NCBI GenBank assembly: GCA_018287875.1
Contig: JAGVVL010000031.1
Location: 1-64,000 of the forward strand
Length of the DNA stretch: 64,000 nt
Direction: 5' to 3'
From: Nigrospora sphaerica
Taxonomy: Eukaryota > Ascomycota > Sordariomycetes > Amphisphaeriales > Apiosporaceae
In this document: in pieces, positions 10,907 through 21,598 of the stretch
How positions within the stretch are numbered: the stretch's first letter is position 1
Layout: every line of letters begins with the position of its first letter
Notes under the pieces: model-generated
What the model was told of the DNA's origin: nothing
Databases searched by the model: none
Seen by the model: the letters and a program-made list of their open reading frames with translations, nothing else
Position numbers and translations under genes: made by a program

Positions 10907-13078
10907 CTATTCATTAAACAGTTCAAAACTAGTGAGTCCTGTGACGGTATCTACTTTTGTGACTTTAATACGGACTATATCTCCTAGCTGATAGGTTTTC
11001 TGTGAATGCTTCCCTTGAAGTAATATTTTTTAGCATCAAATGAATAATAATCATCTTGCATCGAACTAATATGAACTAAGCCTTCTACCAAATTGGTTTG
11101 TAAGGATACAAAGAACCCAAAGGCTGTAATATGAGTAATTTTTCCAAGAAAACATTCTCCTAAGTGAGTTTCCATGAGTTGTGATTGTAGTACTTGGGTG
11201 ACATGTCTAGTTGCTTCATCCGCTCGTCTTTCAGTCATCGAGCAGTGTGCTCCTATCCCTTCAAGGCTTTTCATATCATAGTAAAAAACATCATTTTTTT
11301 GCTGTCGAGCGAGTAAATAGTAAATAATTCGATGAATAATTAAATCCGAGTAACGGCGAATTGGAGAAGTAAAGTGAGTATATTCAGAATAGGCTAATCC
11401 AAAATGTCCTTTATTAGTAGAGGAATATATGGCTTGATTCATGGTGCGAAGCACCATGGTTTGAATCAGCTCGTTATCCGCATGCTCTTTACTCTTTTCT
11501 AAAAGAGTTGAAAAATCGCTTGGTTTAGGTGTGCGGCGTAACCAACTGCCAAAACTGATGCCTAATCGTTTAGTAAAATCTTTAAAATCATTAAGCTTTT
11601 CTGGAGAAGGGGCCTCATGAATACGAAATAAAGCTGGTATTTTATTCGCTATTAAAAATCGTGCAGTAGCAACATTAGCCATTAACATACATTCTTCAAT
11701 GATGCGATGCGCTACGTTTCTTTTGTTAGCTTGAATATTATTAATTTTACCTTGTGCATCTAATAGAATTTTTGCTTCTGGTAACTCAAGATCAATAGCC
11801 CCTCGAATTTTCCTAGCTTGGTAAAGAATTTGATAGAGTGTATGTAAATTTTTAATTGGATTGGCAATGACTTGGTGCCGTGCAGGATATTGATCAGTTT
11901 GTAAGTATTCTGCTACTTCGTTATAAGTTAAACGAGCTTGTGACTGAATAGTAGCAGGATAAAATTGATAACTGAGTAGTTTGCCTTGTAATGAAATCTG
12001 CATATCACAAACTAAAGCCAAACGCTCTACTTTAGGTTTTAATGAACACCAATCATTCGATAAAAGGTCAGGTAACATAGGAACGACCTGGTGCGGCAAA
12101 TATACAGAATTGCCTCTTAAATAAGCTTCTTTGTCGATCGCAGTCCCCGGGCTAACAAAATGACTGACATCGGCAATTGCTACCAATAAACGCCATTGTT
12201 TTTTTCTTGATAGCAGTAAACAGCATCATCAAAATCTTTAGAATCTTCTCCATCGATTGTCACAAAAGGTAAGGATCTTAAATCCATTCTTTCTATCGCA
12301 TCAGATTTTTCCTTTTGTTTTTGTAAACGCTTTACCTCATTTTGAATGGTTTTTGACCAGTTGTTAGGTAGGTTATACATTTGAATGGCCATTAAGCTTT
12401 CTATGCCTTTAGTATTTTTATCTCCTAAGAGTTGAATAATTCGACCTTTTGGAGGGTGATGTAAATCAGGCTGTTGGATAATTTCTAATAAAACAATTTG
12501 ACCTGGTTTAGCATTGGCTTGAGAGCCTGGAGGTATATGAATGAGATGATTAATCGATGGATGCGCAGGAGTCACAACTGGGGTATTATTTTCTTCTGAA
12601 TAATATCCTACTAATTGTTCTGTATGACGTTCTAGTATCTCGACAATGGAGCCAAAGCGTTTATTTTGAGTGGTTTCTTGTGTAATACGAACTAGAACGC
12701 GATCATTAAGAAATACTTGTCGCATTTGATAGACACTTAGAAAAATGTTTGGGCTTCCATCTTCTGGTGTTACCCATCCAAAGCTTTCTTTGACTCCACT
12801 AATTTTTCCTTTTAAAAAATAGAGTTTTTAACAAGATTATAACCTTTATTACGAGACCAAATGAGTTGACCATCTCGGCACATGGCTCTTAATCGACGGC
12901 GTAATGCTTCTGTTTGTTCTTCTCCTTCTAATCCGAGTAAGCTAATTATTTTTTGACGCGTCATACTTTGATTGTTTTTTTTCAGTAATGACAAAATATA
13001 TTCTCGACTAGGAATGGGGTTGCTATATTTTTCTGCTTCTCTATCAGCACAAGGATCTACAATTCTTTTGATGTTCAT
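10907..13078 (-). CDS. rnr: Ribonuclease R (frame broken three times)
   Basis: Processive 3'-5' exoribonuclease that degrades structured RNA. Joined length is 724 residues, in the usual range. Order: N-terminal helix-turn-helix (SREYILSLLKK, LRRRLRAMCRDGQLIW), cold-shock domains (VKESFGWVTPEDG), catalytic RNB domain with GEDSKDFDDAVYC, ADVSHFV, HRIIEECMLMANVATA and HFTSPIRRYSDLIIHR, then an S1 domain (LGKITHITAFGFFVSL). Missing bases: a T near 12820, an A near 12195 and one base near 11015. With these the frame ends at 10907-10909. The basic tail seen in E. coli is absent. Confidence 0.92.
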
Positions 13079-13166
13079 TCTTTTTAAATAATAATGTTAA
13101 ATGTGGGTATGAATTTGGATAAGGTAAATTGGGGGCAAAACTTTTAGTCAGTATACCTGTATGCCC

Positions 13167-13196
13167 TTGACACGCCTAGCTATAAATTCTTATAGT
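13167..13196 (+). promoter_or_regulatory. Strong sigma-70-type promoter
   Basis: A perfect TTGACA at 13167-13172, an 18-base spacer, and TATAGT at 13191-13196. This is among the best consensus matches I found in any intergenic region here. It faces rsmH, about 470 bases downstream, but a hairpin terminator lies only about 90 bases after it. Confidence 0.6.
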
Positions 13197-13202
13197 GGGT
13201 TC

Positions 13203-13320
13203 TATTTATTGCTTTTAGAAGCAAAATACTTTATTCCAGTTTAAGATACAGTTTTTAAGTGTTACAGAACAGGCATGAATTAGAGGGTATGGCTTGTTAT
13301 CTTAAGCCATAGCATTTTTA
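13203..13320 (+). ncRNA. Candidate small non-coding RNA
   Basis: About 115 bases between a strong promoter and an intrinsic-type terminator, with no convincing open frame. A first hairpin (TTGCTT, 4-base loop, AAGCAA) sits near 13210-13225 and the terminator stem near 13288-13311. It does not look like 4.5S, 6S, tmRNA or RNase P RNA. It could instead be an attenuated leader of the rsmH-ftsL operon. The transcript start is inferred from the promoter. Confidence 0.4.
13288..13318 (+). terminator. Intrinsic-type terminator of the candidate small RNA
   Basis: Perfect 8-bp stem TATGGCTT (13288-13295) with AAGCCATA (13304-13311), an 8-base loop, and a T-rich tail from 13314. Confidence 0.55.
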
Positions 13321-13673
13321 TTTTGTCCATTCTTTTTAGCCCATTTTCATACTTTTGTATAGTGGTATTCAATGTTGATCTAAAAAGTTAAGGTGCGATA
13401 ATTTTTCTAATCTTAGGCTATATATTTTACCGTACCTTATACTAAAATATTCCATTACAGTAGAATTGGCTAAAACGAAGGCTCATCGTGGTGATTTCTC
13501 AATGCAGAAAAATTTTATCATAGCGAGTTTAACCGGTTTGTCATGATGCGAGCTCGGCAGTTGCTATAGAAAGAAGGAAGCTAGCTTGTAAAACTCTAAG
13601 AGAGGTACACTTAAGCGGCAACATTCAGGAAGTTATTTTTGTAGTTATTTTTATAATACGAGGAATAATTATT
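13321..13673. other. Non-coding stretch upstream of rsmH
   Basis: No gene recognised. MraZ, which usually precedes rsmH, was looked for and not found in any frame. The last bases carry the rsmH ribosome-binding site (CGAGGAA, 8 bases before the TTG start). Confidence 0.45.
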
Positions 13674-14580
13674 TTGTCATTACACCGACCTGTTTTAGTG
13701 AATGAAGTGCTAGATAGCTTAAAAATTATACCAAATGGTGTTTACATGGATTGTACATTTGGTCAAGGTGGACATACTGCAACACTTTTTAATCATCTGG
13801 GTTCTGAAGGCCAAGTGATTGCAATTGACAAAGATCCTGCTGCAGCTGCTTATGTAATGAAGCACTTTCCCGAAGAAAAAGGTTAACTTTCCACTATCAT
13901 TCTTTTGCCGAGCTTAAAGATATTGTTGCTAAGCATAATTTAGTAGGTAAAGTACATGGCATTTTATTAGATTTAGGTACTTCCGCCACTCAATTGGAAA
14001 CTCCGGAGAGAGGGTTTAGTTTCTTAAGGGATGGACCACTTGATATGCGTATGAATCCAGCGCAAGGAGAATCTGCCGCGCATTGGATTGCAAAAGTTTC
14101 TATTACAGAAATGATTAACGTTTTTAAAACCTATGGAGAGGAACGATGGGCTAAACGTATTGCGTTGGCTATTGATCAAGCAAGAAAGCATGAATCTATC
14201 AAAACGACTGGTCAGCTTGCTCATATTGTTAAGGAAGCACATCCTCGTTGGCCTAGAAAAATTCATCCTGCTACTCGTATTTTTCAAGCGATTCGTATTT
14301 ATATTAATCAAGAAATGGAAGCGCTTTTACAGGGGTTAGCACAAAGTGCAGAAGTACTAGCACCAGCCGGGCGATTGGCTGTTATCACTTTCCATTCCTT
14401 AGAAGCGCGGATAGTGAAAAATTTATGCGCAGCACTAACTTAAATGAAGACGCTACACCTAAAATGAGTTGGGTTAACACAGGTGTAAAACCAACCGCTA
14501 AAGAAATCGCAAGCAATCCTAGAGCGCGCAGTGCTATATTACGTGTGATGGAAAAAATGTATGAATGTCGTAAAAACTAA
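13674..14580 (+). CDS. rsmH: 16S rRNA m4C1402 methyltransferase RsmH/MraW (frame broken twice)
   Basis: Methylates N4 of C1402 in 16S rRNA with SAM. Joined length is 302 residues. Motifs: HRPVLVNEVLDSL at the start, DCTFGQGGHTATLF (SAM site), AIDKDPAA, GILLDLGTSATQLE, FSFLRDGPLDMRMN, TFHSLEARIVK, and the C-terminal VNTGVKPTAKEI. Translation starts at TTG 13674 behind a good ribosome-binding site. One A is missing near 13880 and another near 14420. It overlaps ftsL by 20 bases, as in the usual division and cell-wall cluster, but mraZ and ftsI are absent from the neighbourhood. Confidence 0.92.
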
Positions 14581-14927
14581 AATTGGCTTTGATACGAAGC
14601 CTTATACCATACCACCACTTAAAATTTACGAATTTTTTATTGCTTCTCCAAAAAATGGGGAAAAGTTTTATTATCTATTGCTATATTATTATCTGCGATT
14701 GAATGTATTTACCTTCAATCTAGTATCACTATAAAAGCGCATGAACTACAAGCCCTAAAAAAGAGGAAGAAGTTATGCAAGAAAAATATAATCAATGTTT
14801 TAGAAATTATAAAGATTTTATTTCACCCGTTCGTTTGAAAGAAAAGGCAGCTTCTATGGGGATGCAGAAACCTTCGCCTGAAGTAACGATATACGCACCA
14901 AAAAATATTTTGCATGAACTACAATAA
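14561..14927 (+). CDS. ftsL: Cell division protein FtsL (frame broken twice)
   Basis: Small bitopic division protein that works with FtsB and FtsQ at the septum. Joined length is 122 residues: a short cytoplasmic start, one membrane helix (VLLSIAILLSAIECIYLQ), a charged coiled region (LQALKK, EEVMQEKYN), and the closing VRLKEKAASMGMQKPSPE typical of FtsL. One A is missing in each of two six-A runs, near 14650 and 14760. It is too short and broken to be obvious, but its position straight after rsmH supports the call. ftsB lies at 24392-24661. Confidence 0.82.
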
Positions 14928-14931
14928 TTAT

Positions 14932-15518
14932 ATGGCACGTGGACACATTCGCATCATTGGGGGAAATGGCGTAGTCGTCAATTAAAGATACCACCTCGAA
15001 CCATGATTCAACCTAGTTCTGATCGGGTGAGAGAAACGTTGTTTAATTGGTTATCTCCTTTCATTGAAGGAGCGTATTGTCTCGATTTATTTGCAGGTAG
15101 TGGTGCATTAGGCTTAGAAGCGCTCTCAAGAGGGGCAAGCTGGGTAGGTTTTGTAGAATATTCTTATCATGCAGCTAATGCAATTCGTACGCATCTAGAA
15201 AAATTTGATGTTCTAAATCAGGCCAAGGTATACCATCAGTCTTATCATAACCTAACCAAAGCGCAATTATTAGCTAGCATGCCCAGTGAAAATGATATTC
15301 ACATTTTATTTCTAGATCCCCCTTTTAGAAAAGGGCTTTTAATAGAAAGTTTACATTGGTTAAACCAACAAGCGCTATTAAATTCCAATATGTATTTATA
15401 TATGGAACATGAAAAAGAATTAACTTTGCCGCATTCTTTTACCGATGCTTGGTATCCTTTTAGACAAGGAAAGGCAGGGCAAGTTTGCTATAGCTTATGG
15501 AAAAAACAAGAAAGCTAA
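14932..15518 (+). CDS. rsmD: 16S rRNA m2G966 methyltransferase RsmD (frame broken once)
   Basis: Methylates N2 of G966 in 16S rRNA. Joined length is 195 residues. It starts MARGHIRIIGG, continues with RTMIQPSSDRVRETLFNWL, the SAM motif LDLFAGSGALGLEALSRGA and the catalytic FLDPPF. One A is missing near 14965. It begins five bases after ftsL, in the slot usually taken by ftsI, so the standard division cluster has been rearranged here. Confidence 0.92.
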
Positions 15519-15537
15519 AATGCCTAATAGAAATAAC

Positions 15538-16322
15538 TTATGATTCCACGACTACTTTAGGAAACGTTTTGCGTTTTAGTTGGCTGTGCCTAAGACGTAT
15601 TTGCTCAATCATATGAGCATATAATTTACTTATCCTATGCGTTGGATCTGCTAATAGCAAAGGTATTGTTTCAGTTTGAATTTGATTATCAAACGGCAAC
15701 TGTCCCAACAAAGGTATCTTATATTCTTTGGAGAGGGCCATTCCGCCACCTTCGCCAAATAACGACGTATGATGCCCGCAATGTCCACAATGATGATAAC
15801 TCATATTTTCAATAATTCCTGATATCGGAATATTCAACTTTTGAAACATGGCGATACACTTTCGGACATCAGCCAGTGCAATACTTTGGGGTGTGGTTAC
15901 AATAATGGCACTGTGTAAAATCAATTTTTGCACTAAAGTCAGATGAATATCTCCTGTGCCTGGGGAAGGTCAATGATTAAGTACTCAAGGTCTCCCCATA
16001 TCGTATCGTAGAAGAGTTGCTGAATAGCTTTGCTAGCCATTGGGCCTCGCCAAATAGCAGGAGCGTTTGCGTCTACTAAATAACCGATAGACATGGTAGG
16101 CATGCCATTAACTATAATAGGTTTTATCTTTTTCTCTTCATACTGTATGCTTGTCTCATTCGAAATACCCATTAATAGTGGTAAGCTCGGTCCATACAAG
16201 TCAGCATCTAGCAATCCAACGGAATGTCCTAGGTTTTTTAAAGCACAAGCTAAATTAACAGCAACTGTGGATTTTCCTACTCCTCCTTTTCCTGAAGCAA
16301 TCGCAAGAATTTGTTTAATCAT
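15538..16322 (-). CDS. mrp: Iron-sulfur cluster carrier Mrp/ApbC (frame broken once)
   Basis: P-loop NTPase that carries and delivers Fe-S clusters. Joined length is 261 residues. It shows the deviant Walker A GKGGVGKSTVAVNLA near residue 12, DADLYGPSLP, IIDLPPGTGD (switch region, after adding one C near 15955) and the cluster-binding CGHCG. The N-terminal FSCA (DUF59) domain found in longer Mrp proteins is absent. Last gene of a long minus-strand run behind gmk. Confidence 0.9.
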
Positions 16323-16346
16323 AGTAAAGTAAAAATAGGGTAAGGA

Positions 16347-16961
16347 TTAGTTAGTATATTGGGATAAAAGTTCTCGGATTACCTCTTGTTGAAAGCTAGT
16401 ACGTAAACGATTGGATTGAATAATAGCTTTTATATCTAACAGTGCTTTCTCAAAGCAATCATTAATCACTATATAGTCATAGTTTTTACAATGGCTCATT
16501 TCAACTGGTGCTTGTTTTAAGCGATAATCGATTATATCGGCTTTGTCTTCCCCTCGTTTGATAATACGATCATTTAGGCTCTCTCGAGAGGGTGGTAACA
16601 GAAAAATAGTAATAGCATCAGCGTAACGGGTTTTAATCTGTTTTACGCCTTGCCAATCAATTTCTAGTATAGTATCTCTGCCTTTCTCTAGATTTTCTGT
16701 TACCCACTTAGCAGAAGTGCCATAATAATGTCCAAATACTTTAGCATACTCTAGAAAATCTTTAGCTTTTATCATGGCTTCAAACTTTTTTTCACTGATA
16801 AAATGGTATTGTACTCCTGATTTTTCTATACCGCGTAAAGGCCGAGTGGTATAAGAAGTGGAAAGTGTGATGCTAGCGTCAGATTCCAATAAAGCCTTGA
16901 TTAAACTTGTTTTTCCGCAGCCAGATGGAGCGGAAATCATATAGAGTATACCCTTAGACAT
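16347..16961 (-). CDS. gmk: Guanylate kinase
   Basis: Phosphorylates GMP to GDP. The intact 204-residue frame has the P-loop SAPSGCGKTSLIKALL, TTRPLRGIEKSGVQYHFIS (GMP site), and DTILEIDWQGVKQIK. It is three bases from the upstream yggX stop, so part of the same transcript. Confidence 0.97.
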   Translation of the reverse strand: MSKGILYMISAPSGCGKTSLIKALLESDASITLSTSYTTRPLRGIEKSGVQYHFISEKKFEAMIKAKDFLEYAKVFGHYYGTSAKWVTENLEKGRDTILEIDWQGVKQIKTRYADAITIFLLPPSRESLNDRIIKRGEDKADIIDYRLKQAPVEMSHCKNYDYIVINDCFEKALLDIKAIIQSNRLRTSFQQEVIRELLSQYTN

Positions 16962-16964
16962 AGA

Positions 16965-17216
16965 TCATTCAATTTCATTTAAATGCAAAAATTTAATCAT
17001 CTCACTTTTTAACATGTCTTTGACTGTCGTTTGGTCCAGTGCTAAACGGCCTTCATTAATCAGCATGGTTAAATAACTAAGCCATTCACTCCATGCTTCT
17101 TTGCTGATATGTTGATAAATTTTTTGACCTAATGGACCAGGGTAGGGGGCAGTCTCTAGTCCTATTGACTGTTTTTTAAGCTTTATACAATAGATAGATC
17201 GGGATTGACTGCTCAT
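16965..17216 (-). CDS. yggX: Fe(2+)-trafficking protein YggX
   Basis: Small cytosolic protein that protects iron-sulfur enzymes against oxidation. The 83-residue frame matches the family: YCIKLKKQ, YPGPLGQKIYQHISKEAW, W..YLTMLINE and MIKFL. It ends about ten residues early compared with E. coli YggX. This family is confined mainly to gamma- and betaproteobacteria, which helps place the organism. Confidence 0.85.
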   Translation of the reverse strand: MSSQSRSIYCIKLKKQSIGLETAPYPGPLGQKIYQHISKEAWSEWLSYLTMLINEGRLALDQTTVKDMLKSEMIKFLHLNEIE

Positions 17217-17227
17217 AATTTTTTCTC

Positions 17228-18564
17228 TTAAGTATACAATAAATGAACTAATTTTTTAAAATGCTCGCCACGTGCTGCATAGTCTTCAAACATATCTTGG
17301 CTAGCACAGGCAGGAGAAAACAAGATTGTATCACCTGATACCGCATAATTCGAGGCTTGTTGGGTCGCTTCCTCTAAGCTTGTGCTGACCACAATTGGCA
17401 CAATACCTAAAAATAGCGCTTAAAAAATTCACGATCTTTCCCTATAAGAATAAGAATTTTTACATTTTTTAGAAAAAGTGGTTTTAATAACATAAAGTTA
17501 TCATTTTTTTTAGCAATGCCCCCAGCAATCAGAATAACAGTCTTTGATTGATTTTTATGAAAAGTGGCTAAGGCTGCTTGCGTTGCATGTACATTAGTCG
17601 CTTTAGAATCATTTAACCAAGTCACTTGTTTTTCAGTACGCACCCATTCTAGCCGATGGGGCAAACCTTTATAATGAACGAGCGAGGCAAGCAGTGGTGC
17701 AATAGGTGTATGCACGGATTGTACAGCAGCACACGCAGCAAGTATGTTTAAGTGATTATGCACCCCTTGAATTTTTAATAATTGACTATTGATTAAAGGA
17801 GTATCCCCTTGCATTAAATAGGTCTTTGGGTTTGTTTGATGTAGATAAAGACTATCTGTTGCGTTGCGTTGTAATCCAAAATCTATGGTTTGAGAAACGG
17901 GATAAATAGGATAAGTAGTTGTCTCTTCTCGATTCCAGATGGCTACTTTACAGTGTTGATAGATTTTTTGCTTTGCTTTTTGATAGTTTTCTAAAGACCC
18001 ATGCCTATCTAAGTGGTCCGGTGCTAAGTTCAGAAAAACAGAACATGCTGTTCTAATTTTTTGCGTATTGTATAATTGAAAACTAGATAATTCTATGACA
18101 TAAAAATCAGGGGTAGGGCTTTTTAGTAAATCTAAAACAGGCTTTCCTAGGTTGCCTCCACTTTGCACTACATACCCAGCCGCTTTAAGTAAATGTTCAA
18201 CTAATAAAGTGACTGTACTTTTACCATTACTTCCAGTAATAGCGAGAACGGGTGCTTTAGCTGCTCGATCAAATAAATCAATATCACTATAAATTTTTTC
18301 TTTTAAAGACCTATGGAATCGGCCGAGCTGCTTTGGATCAACCCCAGGACTAAGTATGATTTCTTTGCTTTCGGTCATCCATTGAAAATGGATTCCACCG
18401 GTATAAATAGGAACATCAGGGAATTCCTGTCGGAATTTTTCCAGAAGTGGTGGAGTACTACGACTATCTATGACTCTAAACAGTAGGCCTTGATGCGCCC
18501 AATATTGAGCAACACTATATCCTGTTTTTCCTAGACCGATAATAAGTCGGGTATACTGAAACAT
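17228..18564 (-). CDS. murD: UDP-N-acetylmuramoyl-L-alanine--D-glutamate ligase MurD (frame broken once)
   Basis: Cytoplasmic peptidoglycan ligase adding D-Glu. Joined length is 445 residues. Motifs: IIGLGKTGYSVAQYW, LSPGVD, the ATP loop AITGSNGKSTVT, ELSSFQL, NLAPDHLDRHGS, GLPHRLEWV, WLNDSKATN and the closing LFSPACASQDMF. One T is missing in a five-T run near 17415; the reading then continues to the stop at 17228-17230. It is separate from the other mur genes of the window, another sign that the division cluster has been dispersed. Confidence 0.93.
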
Positions 18565-18594
18565 CCTTGTATAATAAAAAAGACACAGCCTTAA

Positions 18595-18777
18595 TTATTG
18601 AGTTTCCTTATTGTCTTCCTGCTGTATTTGCGCAATCATTTTCAATGCCCAAATAACTGGTTTTTCTTTAATGTCAGGAGGGGCAGACTTAGCAAGTTTT
18701 ACAGCTTCATGGACCAATTTAAACCGATCATGTCCAGCTATATTTTTTAAGCTATCTTCAATAAGCGTATGTAGCAT
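18595..18777 (-). CDS. rpoZ: RNA polymerase omega subunit
   Basis: A 60-residue protein matching the omega fold: TLIEDSLKNIAGHDRFKLVHEAVKLAKS then KPVIWALKMIAQ, which corresponds to the family pattern VTVEDCL...NRFELV..AAKRAR and KPTVIALREIA. Omega helps fold and assemble beta-prime. It is a short form. In many gammaproteobacteria rpoZ directly follows gmk; here it is in the same operon but two genes away. Confidence 0.75.
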   Translation of the reverse strand: MLHTLIEDSLKNIAGHDRFKLVHEAVKLAKSAPPDIKEKPVIWALKMIAQIQQEDNKETQ

Positions 18778-18790
18778 ATTATTATAAGTA

Positions 18791-19806
18791 TTAGGAAGAA
18801 AACCAGTGTATTGTAATATCTAACATACGATTTGAAAAGGCCCATTCATTATCATACCAAGCTAATACCTTGACTAAATTGTGAGTGACGGTGGTCTCTT
18901 GGGCCAGTACAATAGCCGAGGCGGTATTATGCTGAAAATCACTCGAGACTAAAGGAATATCATTATATTGTAATATATCTTTTAAGGTGTCTTGTGCACT
19001 CGCCTTTAATATATGGTTGATCGTATTTTCATTGGTTAATGTACTAGTATGAAAAGTAAAATCTATAAGCGAAACATTAGGAACCGGCACTCTCACAGCC
19101 AGTCCTTTTAACTTATCTTTTAAATCGGGGAAAATAGTACCAATAATTTTAGTTGCACCTGTCTTAGTAGGGATAATGGATTGAGCAGCAGAACGGGTGC
19201 GGTACAAATCTGTATGGTGGTTATCTAATAAACGTTGATCACTAGTATAAGCATGAATCGTGGTCATTAGACCTTCGTTAATCCCTATACTTTCTTTTAA
19301 AGGTTTAATAAGGACAGCTAAGGCATTCGTAGTGCAAGAACCCATCGAGATAATCTGATGTTTCGATGGATCGATTAGAGAATGATTCACACCATATACG
19401 ATGGTAGCGTCTACATCTTTACAAGGGTAAGCGACTAATACCTTTTTAGCCCCCGCTTTTAAATGCAACGCCACTTCCTGACTGGTATTAAATTGTCCGG
19501 TACATTCATAGACTATATCAATGCCTAATCGACCCCAAGGGAGTTGAGTAATATCTTTTTCTGAAAAAAATGAATCAAGTCTTTTTGATCAATCAGCAGC
19601 TGCTCATGATGGGTGGTTACTGTTTTTGAAAACTTACCGTGGGTGGTATCGTATTGTGTTAAATGCGCATTAGTGGCTAAAGAGCCTAAACCGTTAATTG
19701 CAATCACTTGTATTGATGCAGTTTCAGAACGGTTTGCATAAATTGCACGTAACACCGAACGGCCAATACGACCATATCCATTAATCGCAACTCGAATTTT
19801 CTTCAT
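18791..19806 (-). CDS. gap: Glyceraldehyde-3-phosphate dehydrogenase (frame broken once)
   Basis: Glycolytic NAD-dependent dehydrogenase. Joined length is 338 residues. N-terminal Rossmann start AINGYGRIGRSVLRA, substrate region YDTTHGKFS, VYECTGQF, catalytic Cys in SMGSCTTN, LMTTIHAYTSDQRLLD, and the C-terminal WYDNEWAFSNRM. The catalytic motif is unusual: most enzymes have SNASCTTN. One T is missing in the seven-T run near 19567. Erythrose-4-phosphate dehydrogenase is the main alternative; the middle is closer to GAPDH. Confidence 0.88.
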
Positions 19807-19915
19807 GGGTTTTGGTTTATTTCATTTAAGAGTCAGTGATTTACAGGTAGGCGGTAATAAAGATATTTATTGTGCAGGCTGCTTCTGTATGACTGAGTAT
19901 TTTGCTTTGTCCTAT

Positions 19916-20998
19916 TTAATATATTTGATCCATTTGCTTTTTTACTTGCGCTAACGTTTCCTCTGCTACTTTATTTGCTCGTTCTTTCCCTTTTCTTAAG
20001 ACTTCTAATACCATCTCAGGGTTATTTTCATATTGTTTACGCCTCTTTCTCATAGGGGCTGTCAGCTCAAGAATGACCTCTATCAACTTTTCTTTGCATA
20101 AGACATCTCCAATCATTCCCTGTTGGTATTTTTCTTTTGCCTCTTCTACCCACAAGCGGTCTTCGTTCAATGCATCATGTAATTCCCATAAAGGGTTATT
20201 TTGAATACAACCTGGATCTTTGGCTCTTATCCTTTTAGGATCCGTATACATTTGTTTAACCTTTTTCCGAACCACTTCTTCTGAGTCACTTAAATAAATG
20301 GCGTTATTTAATGATTTACTCATTTTAGGTAATATTCCTAGGGCATTTGGAGGTCCAATACCTACTAATCGTTTAGCCGCTATCGGTTCTGGCACTATAA
20401 TAGGAAAGATACCTCCTTGTTGAGTAGCCGATTCATCTGGAGTGTGTGGACTGACGCCACAATATAGCTGATTAAAACGCCTTGCTACTTCTTTTGTCAT
20501 TTCTAAATGGGGTAGCTGATCTTCTCCAACAGGGACTCTTTGCGGTTTAAAAGCTAAGATATCGGCTATTTGCCCAACTGGGTAAAGCGAGAAACCAAAA
20601 GAATGTTGATCGCTTAAGCCTTTGGTTTGTATCTCTTCTTTTAAAGTGGGGTTACGCATAACCCGAGCGAAGGGTAGCAACATGCTAAACAGATACGTTA
20701 ATTCTGAAATAGCGGGTATATCAGATTGAACAAAAATCGTGCTTTTTTCGGGATCAATGCCTGCGGCTAAATAATCTAACGCAATATCTATTGTACTTTG
20801 ATGAATCTCCTTTCCTTTAGAAGGATTAGTAGTAAAAGCATGAAGATTTGCAATTATAAAATAACAATCATACGTATCTTGTAGCTCAACTCTTGTTTTG
20901 ATAGAGCCTACCCAGTGCCCCAAATGTAAGCGTCCAGTGGGTGTGTCACCACTGAGTACGCGCGCTTTTTTAGTATTGGCTAAGTCTGACATGATCAA
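19916..20998 (-). CDS. trpS: Tryptophanyl-tRNA synthetase
   Basis: Class I aminoacyl-tRNA synthetase, cytosolic. The intact 360-residue frame has the HIGH-type motif TPTGRLHLGHWVGS near residue 20, VGEDQLPHLEMTKEVARRFN, and the KMSKS loop KMSKSLNNAIYLSD. The start could be either of two in-frame ATGs two codons apart. Ends five bases after ppa, so cotranscribed. Confidence 0.95.
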   Translation of the reverse strand: MIMSDLANTKKARVLSGDTPTGRLHLGHWVGSIKTRVELQDTYDCYFIIANLHAFTTNPSKGKEIHQSTIDIALDYLAAGIDPEKSTIFVQSDIPAISELTYLFSMLLPFARVMRNPTLKEEIQTKGLSDQHSFGFSLYPVGQIADILAFKPQRVPVGEDQLPHLEMTKEVARRFNQLYCGVSPHTPDESATQQGGIFPIIVPEPIAAKRLVGIGPPNALGILPKMSKSLNNAIYLSDSEEVVRKKVKQMYTDPKRIRAKDPGCIQNNPLWELHDALNEDRLWVEEAKEKYQQGMIGDVLCKEKLIEVILELTAPMRKRRKQYENNPEMVLEVLRKGKERANKVAEETLAQVKKQMDQIY

Positions 20999-21003
20999 TA
21001 TAC

Positions 21004-21525
21004 TTATCCTTTTTTCTTTTGATAGGCACTAATAGCCTCTTGGATAAATTGCTCAGCTGTACTGAGACTACCCCAATCTTTGTTTACCTTGATCCACTTG
21101 CCATGATCTAAATCTTTATAATGAGTAAAGAAGTGACGTAAACTATCTAACAAGCCAGGATGAACTACTTCAATATCACTGACTTCTTTGACAGAGTGAT
21201 AGTATGAAGTGACATCAGTGCTTGGGACCGCAATAATTTTATTATCTTCGCCTTTTTCATCTGTCATATTCAAAGTCCCAATTGGACGGCAGTGAATATA
21301 TACATTGGACTGAATCGGGTAGGGAGTAATAACTAATACATCTAGTGCGTCTCCATCATCTGCTAAGGTCTCAGGAATGTAGCCATAGTTACAAGGATAA
21401 TACATAGGAGTGGTTAAGAAGCGGTCTACCCTAAGTCGGTCGATCTCTTTATCTACTTCATACTTGACTAAGCTATGCATGGCTGGCATTTCGATATGCA
21501 CATTGATTAAATTCGTATCAGTCAT
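21004..21525 (-). CDS. ppa: Inorganic pyrophosphatase
   Basis: Hydrolyses pyrophosphate, pulling biosynthetic reactions forward. Intact, 173 residues, family I. Shows KYEVDKEIDRLRVDRFL, YPCNYGYIPETLADDGDALDVLVI (metal-binding aspartates) and DEKGEDNKIIAVP. First gene of a minus-strand run that continues through trpS, gap, rpoZ, murD, yggX and gmk to mrp with short gaps. Confidence 0.96.
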   Translation of the reverse strand: MTDTNLINVHIEMPAMHSLVKYEVDKEIDRLRVDRFLTTPMYYPCNYGYIPETLADDGDALDVLVITPYPIQSNVYIHCRPIGTLNMTDEKGEDNKIIAVPSTDVTSYYHSVKEVSDIEVVHPGLLDSLRHFFTHYKDLDHGKWIKVNKDWGSLSTAEQFIQEAISAYQKKKG

Positions 21526-21598
21526 GATTTTTTATCTATTAAAAAAATGTTAGGATAAATTTTGTGTCTATAGGCAAGATTATTCTTTTAAAAATTTT

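Noticed and set aside
13330..13673. Remnant of mraZ before rsmH
   Set aside because: A short stretch (FNVDLKS) faintly recalls the MraZ start, but nothing after it fits in any frame even allowing single-base indels.
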